This document shows positions 43,848 through 51,123 of a stretch of 64,000 bases of DNA, one piece after another. The first letter of the stretch is position 1; the number at the start of each line of letters is the position of its first letter. The notes under the pieces were generated by a model. That model saw only the letters and a list, made by a program, of their open reading frames with translations, searched no databases and had not been told where the DNA came from. Both the position numbers and the translations under genes were made by a program. The DNA is from Frankia sp. RB7 (GTDB taxonomy: Bacteria; Pseudomonadota; Alphaproteobacteria; Rhizobiales; Xanthobacteraceae): positions 124,001-188,000 of the forward strand of contig JAUEPE010000005.1 of assembly GCA_030403585.1 (NCBI GenBank), given 5' to 3'.

Positions 43848-44549
43848 ATGAATTTGTGTTTTCTGCTTTTCCCTGCACTGCTGTCGGCCACGCTGTGCGC
43901 TGCGACTTGCGCGCAGGCCCAAACGCGCGTCGGCGAAGCCGTCCTGGTTCAGAACGAAGTGGTGCGCGTCGCCGCGACCCCGTCGCCGATCAGCGTCGGC
44001 GATAGTATGTTGCGTGACGAGACCGTGCGCACCGGCGCCGACAGCGCGGCGCGCTTCGTCATGGCCGACAGCACCAATCTGTCGCTTGGACCGGGCGCCA
44101 CGCTGAAGCTCGACCGCACCGTCTTCAACGACGAGCACAGCTATCGCGACGTCGCGATCCGCATGGCCACCGGCGCCTTCCGCTTCGTCACCGGACATTC
44201 GGAGAAGACCGCCTACAAGATCACGACGCCGCTCGCGACCATCGGCGTTCGCGGCACCACGCTCGACATCCTGTCGCAGCGCGGCCGCTCGGTCGTCGTG
44301 CTTCAGGAGGGCGCGGCCAGCGTCTGCACGTTGAACTTCCAGTGCGTTCAGCTCACCCAGCCGGGCGACACCGCGGTCATCACCTCGACCGGCGGCAAGA
44401 TCTCCATCACCAAGACCAACACGCCGCCCTGGACTTTCGCCGCCAACTGCGCCGCGAATGCGGGACTGTGCGCCGTCAACCAATACGCCGACGCCTCGTC
44501 GACCATCACGCCCGCCGTCCACGACGACGGCACGCTGTGCGGGCGCTGA
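43848..44549 (+). CDS. exported FecR-domain protein
   Basis: 233 residues from ATG 43848. A signal peptide ends near CAQAQTRVGE. Residues about 45-160 match the FecR-type domain: VGDSMLRDETVRTGADSAAR, SLGPGATLKLDRTVFND, and YKITTPLATIGVRGTTLDIL. It lacks the N-terminal cytoplasmic and membrane parts of anti-sigma FecR, so it is not a sigma regulator in the classical sense. The C-terminus holds four Cys (CTLNFQC; CAANAGLC) and may be disulfide bonded. The next gene, two bases further, encodes an outer-membrane barrel, and the two probably act together. Confidence 0.85.
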   Translation: MNLCFLLFPALLSATLCAATCAQAQTRVGEAVLVQNEVVRVAATPSPISVGDSMLRDETVRTGADSAARFVMADSTNLSLGPGATLKLDRTVFNDEHSYRDVAIRMATGAFRFVTGHSEKTAYKITTPLATIGVRGTTLDILSQRGRSVVVLQEGAASVCTLNFQCVQLTQPGDTAVITSTGGKISITKTNTPPWTFAANCAANAGLCAVNQYADASSTITPAVHDDGTLCGR

Positions 44550-44551
44550 CG

Positions 44552-45688
44552 ATGGCGCAGCTCGGCTTCAGACGGTTTGTACTGGCCGGCGCATTGAGCG
44601 CCGCCGCAGTCCTTGCACTGTTGGCGTTTGCGCTCGACGTCCGTCCGGCTGCGGCGCAGTCCACCTGCGAGTCCGAGTGCGGCGGGCCGAACCCCTATCC
44701 ATCACCGACGTACTCGCCCTCCCCGAGTCCATATCCCTCGCCGAGCCCCTATCCATCGCCGAGCCCGTCCCCATCGCCGAGCCCAACTCCGACCGGCTCA
44801 GATTCGAGCGGAAACTCAATTGGCGGCCTCGCCAACCAGCGCTTCAACCAGATGATCACCAACCGCGTGCTCGGTACGGTGCTGCTTGGCGTCAACGAGC
44901 AGGTCAATTGCAGCGACTGCGTCAGCGCGTTCGGTTCGGCCGGCTCGTTCTCGGCCGGCATCCACGGCCGCAAGGAGCTGACGCCCAATCTGTCGCTGCT
45001 CGCCGGCCTCGCCTACACGCAATACAGCGAGGGCGGTTACAACATCACCAGCGCACCGATCGGCGCCTTTGCGCTGCGCTATGACTTCACCGAATGGGGC
45101 TCGTCGCGTCCGTTCTTCGACGTCGGCACGATCCTGACGCCGTGGGAGAAGGCGCGCTACACCCGCAACTACAACACCAGCCTCGGCCCGGTGAGCGTGA
45201 CCAGTTCGACCAACGCCGCGAACTACGCGGTCTACGGTCGCGCCGGCTGGATGAGCCGGCTGTCACCGCAGGACGAGATCGCGGCCTCCGTCGAGGTCTG
45301 GCAGCTCTGGCAGCGCGTATCGGGCTATGCGGACAACACAGTCGCGTTCAATCCGTTCGACGCCAGCATTGCGACCGGCACCGACCGCACCAGCCTGGTC
45401 AAGATCGGCGGCCAGTGGACCCATCTCTTCGCCGGCAACATCGAGACCAACATCAATGGCGGCTGGGTGCAGTCGTTCGCGAGCCATAGCGGCATCGTCG
45501 CCACCGTGACCGGCGACGGCACGGTGGTGCCGACGATGGGCAACCAGGGCTGGTTCGAATATGGCGGCCGCCTCGGCTTCCGCGTGCAGAAGGGCTGGAC
45601 CGTGGACCTCTTCGCCAACGGCACGCTCGGCCCGCAGCCGGTCGGCAATACCATCCATGGCGGCTTGGGGCTGCGGATTAATTATTAA
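44552..45688 (+). CDS. outer-membrane beta-barrel protein with Pro/Ser repeat linker
   Basis: 378 residues. Signal peptide to about residue 36 (RPAAAQSTCE), then a PSPYPSPSP-type repeat (about residues 47-82) and a beta-barrel domain of about 280 residues ending in aromatic GLGLRINY, as required for BAM-assisted insertion. The barrel resembles autotransporter-type beta domains (FSAGIHGRKELTPNLSLLAG, YAVYGRAGWMSRLSPQDEIA). No passenger is present, and the short repeat replaces it. It is directly coupled with the FecR-domain gene. The Pro/Ser segment could span peptidoglycan or be surface exposed. Confidence 0.82.
   Translation: MAQLGFRRFVLAGALSAAAVLALLAFALDVRPAAAQSTCESECGGPNPYPSPTYSPSPSPYPSPSPYPSPSPSPSPSPTPTGSDSSGNSIGGLANQRFNQMITNRVLGTVLLGVNEQVNCSDCVSAFGSAGSFSAGIHGRKELTPNLSLLAGLAYTQYSEGGYNITSAPIGAFALRYDFTEWGSSRPFFDVGTILTPWEKARYTRNYNTSLGPVSVTSSTNAANYAVYGRAGWMSRLSPQDEIAASVEVWQLWQRVSGYADNTVAFNPFDASIATGTDRTSLVKIGGQWTHLFAGNIETNINGGWVQSFASHSGIVATVTGDGTVVPTMGNQGWFEYGGRLGFRVQKGWTVDLFANGTLGPQPVGNTIHGGLGLRINY
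44692..44800 (+). repeat. coding tandem repeat (Pro-Ser-Pro-Tyr units)
   Basis: DNA repeats of about 18 bases around TATCC(A/C)TC(G/A)CCGAGCCC encode PSPYPSPSPYPSPSPSPSPSP in the linker of the barrel protein. It is likely to change copy number by slippage. Confidence 0.8.
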
Positions 45689-45702
45689 ACCCCGATCTCC
45701 GC

Positions 45703-45802
45703 CGTCATGCCCCGCGAAGGGGCATCCAGTACGCCGCGGCTTTTCCGTATGATCGCGCTGTCTCGGAGTACTGGATCGCCTGGTCAAGCCGGGCGATGAC
45801 AG
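45703..45802. repeat. type B palindromic intergenic repeat, copy 2
   Basis: Ends CGTCATGCCC and GGGCGATGAC with internal CCAGTACGCC...GGAGTACTGG arms. It lies between convergent genes. Confidence 0.8.
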
Positions 45803-45829
45803 TGAGTACATGGCGAGAGCATCCCGCTC

Positions 45830-46318
45830 TCACGCCGCCGACTTGCCCTCGAACGCGCGGCGCAAGACATCCACGTCGAGCTTCACCATTTTCATCATGG
45901 CCTGCATCGCACGGGCGGCAGCCGCCTTGTCGGGGCTCGACAGGAAGTCGAACATCACCTTCGGCACCACCTGCCAGGACACGCCGTAGCGGTCATAGAT
46001 CCAGCCGCATTGCTGCTCCTTGCCGCCGTTGGCGAGGAATGCATTCCAGACGCTGTCGACCTGAGCCTGATCGTCGCAATGGATCATCAGCGACAGCGCG
46101 TGGGTGTACTCCACCTTCATGCCGCCGTTGAGCGCGACCAGCGGCTGGCCGGCCACCGTAAACTCGACGACGAGTACCGAGCCTTCCTCGCCGGACGGAT
46201 TGTCCGCAACGTTGCGTTGAACGTGCGTGATGTTCGAATTCGGAACGAGCGAGACGTAGAACTTCGCGGCTTCCTCGGCATCGCCGTTGAACCACATGCA
46301 GGGCACGAGCTTGGACAT
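45830..46318 (-). CDS. PhnB-like VOC-superfamily protein
   Basis: 162 residues, full length for the PhnB/3-demethylubiquinone methyltransferase-like VOC family: VPCMWFNGDAEEAAKFYVSL, NGGMKVEYTHALSLMIHCDD, and CGWIYDRYGVSWQVVPKVMF. The family is related to glyoxalase folds but has no settled enzymatic role in most bacteria. It is followed by type B repeat sequence. It lies 26 bases downstream of another VOC gene and is probably cotranscribed. Confidence 0.85.
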   Translation of the reverse strand: MSKLVPCMWFNGDAEEAAKFYVSLVPNSNITHVQRNVADNPSGEEGSVLVVEFTVAGQPLVALNGGMKVEYTHALSLMIHCDDQAQVDSVWNAFLANGGKEQQCGWIYDRYGVSWQVVPKVMFDFLSSPDKAAAARAMQAMMKMVKLDVDVLRRAFEGKSAA

Positions 46319-46344
46319 TGGGAATGCTCCTCTTCAGCTTTCGA

Positions 46345-46773
46345 TCAGGCGTTCGCCATGGCCGGCTTCGGGGGGACCGCTGCCATGTCGAGCCAGTTCA
46401 CGCCCCACATATGACCGTCCGGATCCTCGAAGCTGCGGCCATACATAAAATCGTGTTCGTCAATCGGGCTGGGATCGGCCACGCCGCCCGCTGCCGCGGC
46501 CTTGCCCACGATATCGTCGACCTCGTTCCGGCTATCGGCGGACAGGCAGAACAGCACCTGATTCGAGGTCTTCGCATCGGCGATCGGCTTCGGCGTGAAA
46601 TGACGGAATTTGTCGTGGGTCGTCAGCATCACGTAGATGGTCTCGGAAAAGACCATGCAGCTCGCCGTGTCGTCGCTGAATTGCGGGTTCCTGGTCGCGC
46701 CGATCGCCTCATAAAAGGCGGTCGCACGCTTGAGGTCGGTCACGGGTAGATTGAGGAAAATCATCCTGGGCAT
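46345..46773 (-). CDS. VOC-family glyoxalase-like protein
   Basis: 142 residues from ATG 46773. The vicinal-oxygen-chelate fold has MIFLNLPVTDLKRATAFYEA at the start and FEDPDGHMWGVNWLDM near the end, containing a possible His/Glu-type metal ligand pattern. Similar proteins are called extradiol dioxygenase-like or lactoylglutathione lyase-like without proven reaction. It is cotranscribed with the downstream PhnB-like gene. Confidence 0.8.
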   Translation of the reverse strand: MPRMIFLNLPVTDLKRATAFYEAIGATRNPQFSDDTASCMVFSETIYVMLTTHDKFRHFTPKPIADAKTSNQVLFCLSADSRNEVDDIVGKAAAAGGVADPSPIDEHDFMYGRSFEDPDGHMWGVNWLDMAAVPPKPAMANA

Positions 46774-46903
46774 CGGAAGCTCCTTGGGCGGGGTTCTGCC
46801 CAAGGACGGATGGCTGAGCCGCCGTCCGACACGACTTCCGAAATATTTTTCCGACGGGCGGCTGTGGGCTTCTGTCGCACCGAACCCCGCGCGGTCTTCG
46901 GCC

Positions 46904-47419
46904 TTACTTCTTCTCGTTCGGGTCCCGGTGGACGGGATCGATCCAGAGCACGGTCTCGGGCTTCTCGACCGGCTCGATGTCGAGATTGATCGCGACCGCC
47001 TCGCCGTCGCTGCGCACCAACACGCATTCCAGCACCTCGTCGCGGCTGGCGTTGATCTCCTGGTGCGGCACGTAAGGCGGCACGAAAATGAAATCGCCCG
47101 GGCCCGCCTCGGCCGTGAATTGCAGGCTCTCGCCCCAGCGCATCCGCGCCCTGCCCTTCACCACATAGATCACGCTTTCGAGATGGCCGTGGTGATGCGC
47201 GCCGGTCTTGGCATCGGGCTTGATGCTGACGGTGCCCGCCCACAATTTCTGCGCGCCGACGCGGGCGAAATTGATCGCGGCCGCGCGGTCCATGCCCGCT
47301 GTCGACGGAACATTGGTGTCGAGCTGATTGCCGGGAATGACACGCACGCCGTCATGTTTCCAGCGATCGTCGTGATGATCGTGGTCATGGTGGGAATGCG
47401 AATGGTCATGGCCGGTCAT
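46904..47419 (-). CDS. cupin-domain protein with His-rich N-terminus
   Basis: 171 residues from ATG 47419. The first 20 residues are mainly His, Asp and Ser (GHDHSHSHHDHDHHDD), a likely Zn, Ni or Co binding stretch. A cupin barrel follows (about residues 55-150) with the two cupin motifs: GAHHHGHLESVIYVVKGRAR (His ligands) and GDFIFVPPYVPHQEINASRD. The substrate is unknown. A metal-dependent dioxygenase or isomerase is possible. It is divergent from the CsbD gene. Confidence 0.83.
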   Translation of the reverse strand: MTGHDHSHSHHDHDHHDDRWKHDGVRVIPGNQLDTNVPSTAGMDRAAAINFARVGAQKLWAGTVSIKPDAKTGAHHHGHLESVIYVVKGRARMRWGESLQFTAEAGPGDFIFVPPYVPHQEINASRDEVLECVLVRSDGEAVAINLDIEPVEKPETVLWIDPVHRDPNEKK

Positions 47420-47546
47420 GGGTCTTGCTTTCTGTTGGTTCCGTGCGCGCGAAACTAACCAAAGCCGCGACATCAAGCCATACCAAAATCGGAACCCTCG
47501 TGGCCATCAGGCGTTGTTATTCCGAGCATACTGGAAGGAGAGTTTC

Positions 47547-47765
47547 ATGAGCAGCACCACTGACAAGATCAAGGGCACCGCCAACGAAGCCATAGGCAAG
47601 GCCAAGCAGGGCATCGGTGAGGCAACCGGTTCCGAGCGCCTGCAGGGCGAAGGCGTGGTCCAGGAGGTCAAGGGCAAGGGCCAGAAGGCCATGGGCGATG
47701 CCAAGGATTCCGCAAAGGAAGCGATCGATCGCGCCGCTGCGGCCGGGAAGCGCGCGGCTGAGTAA
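47547..47765 (+). CDS. CsbD-family stress protein
   Basis: 72 residues, preceded by GGAAGGAGAG. The CsbD domain covers the whole protein: TDKIKGTANEAIGKAKQGIG repeated as LQGEGVVQEVKGKGQKAMGD. It is a highly charged, Gly/Ala/Lys-rich and probably unstructured stress-response protein; in other bacteria it is under general stress control. A hairpin terminator follows. Confidence 0.9.
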   Translation: MSSTTDKIKGTANEAIGKAKQGIGEATGSERLQGEGVVQEVKGKGQKAMGDAKDSAKEAIDRAAAAGKRAAE

Positions 47766-47784
47766 CGCGCGTAACATAGAAATG

Positions 47785-47815
47785 AAAAGACCGGCCGAGA
47801 GGCCGGTCTTTTTGT
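47785..47815 (+). terminator. terminator between csbD-type and FKBP genes (usable on both strands)
   Basis: Stem AAAAGACCGGCC...GGCCGGTCTTTTT with loop GAGA. The plus strand has five T's, and the minus strand has four, so it can serve both convergent genes. Confidence 0.9.
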
Positions 47816-47822
47816 TGTTTGC

Positions 47823-48293
47823 TCACTTCACCGCGAGCAGTTCCACGTCAAACATCAGCGTCGCGTTCGGCGGGATCACACCGCCGGCACCGCGGGCGCC
47901 ATAGCCGAGTTGCGGCGGGATGATCAGCGTGCGCTTGCCGCCAACCTTCATCGTGGAGACGCCCTCGTCCCAGCCGGCGATGACGCGGCCCTTGCCGATT
48001 GGGAATTCGAACGGCTCTTTGCGATCGACGGACGAGTCGAACTTCTTGCCCTTCTGGCCATTCTCATAGAGCCAACCGGTATAATGCATCACGCAAATCT
48101 GGCCGGGCTTCGGCGAAGCGCCGGTGCCGACGACGCTGTCGATAGTCTGCAAGCCTGAAGCTGTGGTCATGGGTTTTCCTGCGGTCTGGGCCGATGCCGT
48201 GGTGGAGACGAATGTCGAGACGCCGGCGATCACAATGATCGCGAGGGCCGACATGATGGCGAGGAGTGCGCGCTGAAACGCTGCATAGAACAC
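47823..48293 (-). CDS. FKBP-type peptidyl-prolyl isomerase, exported
   Basis: Residues 1-35 from GTG 48293 form a signal peptide (FYAAFQRALLAIMSALAIIV to TASAQ). ATG 48254 is an alternative, and the frame continues open to 48362. The FKBP domain is complete: MHYTGWLYENGQKGKKFDSS, FEFPIGKGRVIAGWDEGVST, RTLIIPPQLGYGARGAGGVI, PPNATLMFDVELL. It catalyses cis-trans isomerisation of proline bonds in the periplasm. The end of ggt lies 65 bases upstream, on the same strand. Confidence 0.9.
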   Translation of the reverse strand: MFYAAFQRALLAIMSALAIIVIAGVSTFVSTTASAQTAGKPMTTASGLQTIDSVVGTGASPKPGQICVMHYTGWLYENGQKGKKFDSSVDRKEPFEFPIGKGRVIAGWDEGVSTMKVGGKRTLIIPPQLGYGARGAGGVIPPNATLMFDVELLAVK

Positions 48294-48358
48294 CTTCCGT
48301 TTGAGGCGAAAGGTGTCTAGCGCAATGCGGTTGTCGTTTCCAGCCCTCGGGTCCTCGA

Positions 48359-49945
48359 TCAATAGCCGAGCGCGCAGCCGTCCTTGCGCGGATCAGAACC
48401 ACCGGTCAGCGTACCCTTGTCCCAGTCAATCCAGATGGCCTGGGCGCCGCCGAGCGGGCCGACCACGCTGGTGGTCTTGTGGCCGAGCTTCTTGAGGCCC
48501 TCGACGATATCGGCCGGTACGCTGTCCTCGAGCTGGTACTGGCCCTCGTAGTGCAGGCCGCGCGGCATATCTATGGCCTCCTGCACGTCGCAGCCATAGT
48601 CGAGGATGTTGGTCACGACGTGGGTCTGGCCGACCGGCTGATACTGACCGCCCATCACCGCAAACGGCATCACCGAGCGACCGCCTTTGGTGAGCAGGCC
48701 CGGCATGATGGTGTGCAGCGGTCGCTTGCCGCCTTCGATGCAGTTCGGGTGACCCGGCTGAATGCGGAAGCCGCCGGCGCGGTTCTGCAACAGCACGCCA
48801 GTCTTGTTCGAGACGATGGCGGAGCCGAACGAATGTGCGACCGAATTGATGAACGAGCAGACGTTGCGGTCCTTGTCCACGACCGTAATGTAGATGGTCG
48901 AGGGATTCATCGGCGGCGCGACGTTCGGGAGGTCGAGCATGCCGTCGAGGCGGATCTTGCTGATGTACTCGTCGGCAAAGCCCTTTGCGAGCATCTCGGC
49001 AACGTTGATCTTCATATGTTCGGGGTCGGCGACATGCATCTCGCGATTCATGTAGGCGATGCGCGCGGCCTCGGCTTCGAGATGGAAGCGTTCGACGCTG
49101 AGCGGCGCGAACTTCGTCAGATCGAAGCGCGACAGGATGTTGAGCATCAAGAGTGCGGTGACGCCGGGGCCGTTCGGCGGGCACTGCCAGACGTCATAGC
49201 CCTTGTACATGGTGCCGATCGGCGTCGTCGTCTCGGTGGTGTGCGCGGCGAAATCGTCGAGCGTGTGCAGGCCGCCGATGCCGCGCAGGGTCTCGACCAT
49301 ATCCTCCGCGATCGCACCCTTGTAGAAGGCGTCGCGGCCGTCCCTGGCGATCGCGCGCAGCGTCTTGCCGAGTTCGGCCTGGCAGATGACGTCGCCGGCC
49401 ACCGGCGGCTTGCCGCCCGGCAGCAGGTAACGCACGGTGTTGGTGCCGCCCTTCAGCTTCTCGAACTGGTTCTTCCAGTCGAAGGCGATGCGGGGGGCGA
49501 CGACATAGCCCTCTTCCGCCGCCTTGATCGCGGGCTGCAGCAGCCGGTCGAAGCCGAACTTGCCGTGGTCGCGCAGCACGGTTGCAAACGCATCGATCAC
49601 GCCGGGGATCGAGACCGCATGCGCCGAGGTCAGCGGCACGGACGTAATCTTGCGCTCGAGATACCAGTCGGCGTTGGCAGCCTTGGGCGCCCGGCCGGAG
49701 CCGTTATAGGCGATGATCTTGCCCTCGCCGCGCGGCTGGATCAGCGCAAAGCAGTCGCCGCCGATGCCGGTCGATTGCGGCTCGATCACGCCGAGCACGG
49801 CAGACCCAGCCACCGCCGCGTCTACGGCCGTACCGCCCTCGCGCAGCACCTCGATCGCGGCAAGAGATGCCTGCGGATGCGAAGTCGCGACCATCGCGTT
49901 GGTGGCGTGGACCGTGGACCTGCCGGGGAAATGGAAGTTTCTCAT
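48359..49945 (-). CDS. gamma-glutamyltransferase family protein
   Basis: 528 residues, usual length of the family, synthesised as a precursor that cuts itself at a Thr. N-terminal family motifs: ATSHPQASLAAIEVLREGGT and GIGGDCFALIQP. The nucleophile Thr is in MNPSTIYITVVDKDRNVCSF, where most enzymes have TTHYSVVD; the Thr is kept but the following Thr and His are Ile and Tyr. SFGSAIV, GGYRI-like AGGFRIQPGHPNCIEGGKRP and the C-terminal Gly-rich GGAQAIWIDW follow. No obvious signal peptide is seen, so it is cytoplasmic or exported another way. The substrate is uncertain; some members are acylases. Confidence 0.88.
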   Translation of the reverse strand: MRNFHFPGRSTVHATNAMVATSHPQASLAAIEVLREGGTAVDAAVAGSAVLGVIEPQSTGIGGDCFALIQPRGEGKIIAYNGSGRAPKAANADWYLERKITSVPLTSAHAVSIPGVIDAFATVLRDHGKFGFDRLLQPAIKAAEEGYVVAPRIAFDWKNQFEKLKGGTNTVRYLLPGGKPPVAGDVICQAELGKTLRAIARDGRDAFYKGAIAEDMVETLRGIGGLHTLDDFAAHTTETTTPIGTMYKGYDVWQCPPNGPGVTALLMLNILSRFDLTKFAPLSVERFHLEAEAARIAYMNREMHVADPEHMKINVAEMLAKGFADEYISKIRLDGMLDLPNVAPPMNPSTIYITVVDKDRNVCSFINSVAHSFGSAIVSNKTGVLLQNRAGGFRIQPGHPNCIEGGKRPLHTIMPGLLTKGGRSVMPFAVMGGQYQPVGQTHVVTNILDYGCDVQEAIDMPRGLHYEGQYQLEDSVPADIVEGLKKLGHKTTSVVGPLGGAQAIWIDWDKGTLTGGSDPRKDGCALGY

Positions 49946-50141
49946 CGAAGTTTTGCTCTCTCAGGGCCGTCTAGGCGAAGTCTTGGCGCGCGTGCGGCGC
50001 CATCTCGGAAAACCGGGCCTTCATGACACATTCCGGGGCGACCGGGCAATGCTGGCATACCAGGGAAATGGCTGCCATTCGCTGGGAATAGGGCTGTTGG
50101 TTGCGGGTTTTCTGAGCGCCGGCCGCCTGCTAAACGGGCGC

Positions 50142-50909
50142 ATGATTTACAAGGTCTGCGCCTTCTACCAGTTCGCCGCCCTGCCCGATTACCGCGAGCT
50201 GCGCGAGCCGCTACGCGCGTTCTGTGACGGCCTGTCCCTGAAGGGCAGCGTGCTGCTGGCCGAGGAGGGCATCAACGGCACGATCGCGGGCGCGCCTGAT
50301 GCGATCGACGCCTTCGCCCACGAACTCGCGCATGGCGTGCTGTTCGGCGACCGGCTGAACAATCTCGAACTGAAATGCTCGACCGCCGAGGCAATGCCGT
50401 TCGGCCGGCTCAAGGTCCGGCTGAAGAAGGAGATCGTCACGCTTGGCGATGCAGACGCCGATCCGACCCGGCAAGTCGGCACCTATGTCGAGGCTGCCGA
50501 ATGGAACGCGCTGATCGCCTCGCCCGACACGCTGGTGCTCGACACCCGCAACGCCTTCGAGGTGGCGATGGGCACGTTCGAGGGCGCGGTGGATCCTGAC
50601 ATCAAGAGCTTTGGCCAGTTCAAGGATTTCGCCGCCGAGAAGCTCGATCCTTCAAAGCACCGGCGCATCGCGATGTTCTGCACCGGCGGCATCCGCTGCG
50701 AGAAGGCGAGCGCGCATCTGCTGGCGCGCGGCTTTGCCGAGGTCTATCACCTCAAGGGCGGCATTTTGAAGTATCTGGAAGAGGTGCCGGAAGCGCAAAG
50801 CCGCTGGCGCGGCGAATGTTTTGTGTTCGACGAACGCGTGGCGCTCGGTCACGGATTGCGCGAACGGGACCTGCGCGAACAGGAATTGGGGCACGCACGT
50901 GACGAATGA
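50142..50909 (+). CDS. trhO: tRNA uridine(34) hydroxylase, rhodanese family
   Basis: Oxygen-dependent hydroxylation of uridine-34 in tRNA wobble position (formerly YceA). 255 residues from ATG 50142; the frame is open further upstream but unlike protein. N-terminal part MIYKVCAFYQFAALPDYREL with EEGINGTIAGA is followed by a rhodanese domain with PDTLVLDTRNAFEVAMGTFE and active Cys180 in MFCTGGIRCEKASAHL. The C-terminus carries GLRERDLREQELGHARDE. slyX overlaps its end by 11 bases. Confidence 0.92.
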   Translation: MIYKVCAFYQFAALPDYRELREPLRAFCDGLSLKGSVLLAEEGINGTIAGAPDAIDAFAHELAHGVLFGDRLNNLELKCSTAEAMPFGRLKVRLKKEIVTLGDADADPTRQVGTYVEAAEWNALIASPDTLVLDTRNAFEVAMGTFEGAVDPDIKSFGQFKDFAAEKLDPSKHRRIAMFCTGGIRCEKASAHLLARGFAEVYHLKGGILKYLEEVPEAQSRWRGECFVFDERVALGHGLRERDLREQELGHARDE

Positions 50910-51117
50910 CATCAAGACGCTCGCCGAGCGCATCGATACGCTGGAGACGCGTCTTGCCTATCAGGACGACACCATCGAGACGCTGAACCAGACCATCACC
51001 GCACAGTGGAAGCAGATCGATGCGCTGACGCGGAGAATCGCAGAGCTCGGCGAGCGGTTACAGCAAGCCGAGACGAGCGCGCCGGGCCCCACCAATGAGC
51101 GCCCGCCGCATTATTGA
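50899..51117 (+). CDS. slyX: SlyX family protein
   Basis: 72 residues from GTG 50899, overlapping the end of trhO by 11 bases, so translation is coupled. The SlyX coiled coil is recognisable: RIDTLETRLAYQDDTIETLN followed by QTITAQWKQIDALTRRIAEL, and the C-terminal PHY common to the family. The function is unknown. It ends six bases from the stop of the diguanylate cyclase on the other strand. Confidence 0.88.
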   Translation: MTNDIKTLAERIDTLETRLAYQDDTIETLNQTITAQWKQIDALTRRIAELGERLQQAETSAPGPTNERPPHY

Positions 51118-51123
51118 GCGATA

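Noticed and set aside
48479..50026. 515-codon plus-strand frame opposite the gamma-glutamyltransferase
   Set aside because: Antisense shadow. No ribosome site or motif, whereas the other strand gives a complete enzyme.
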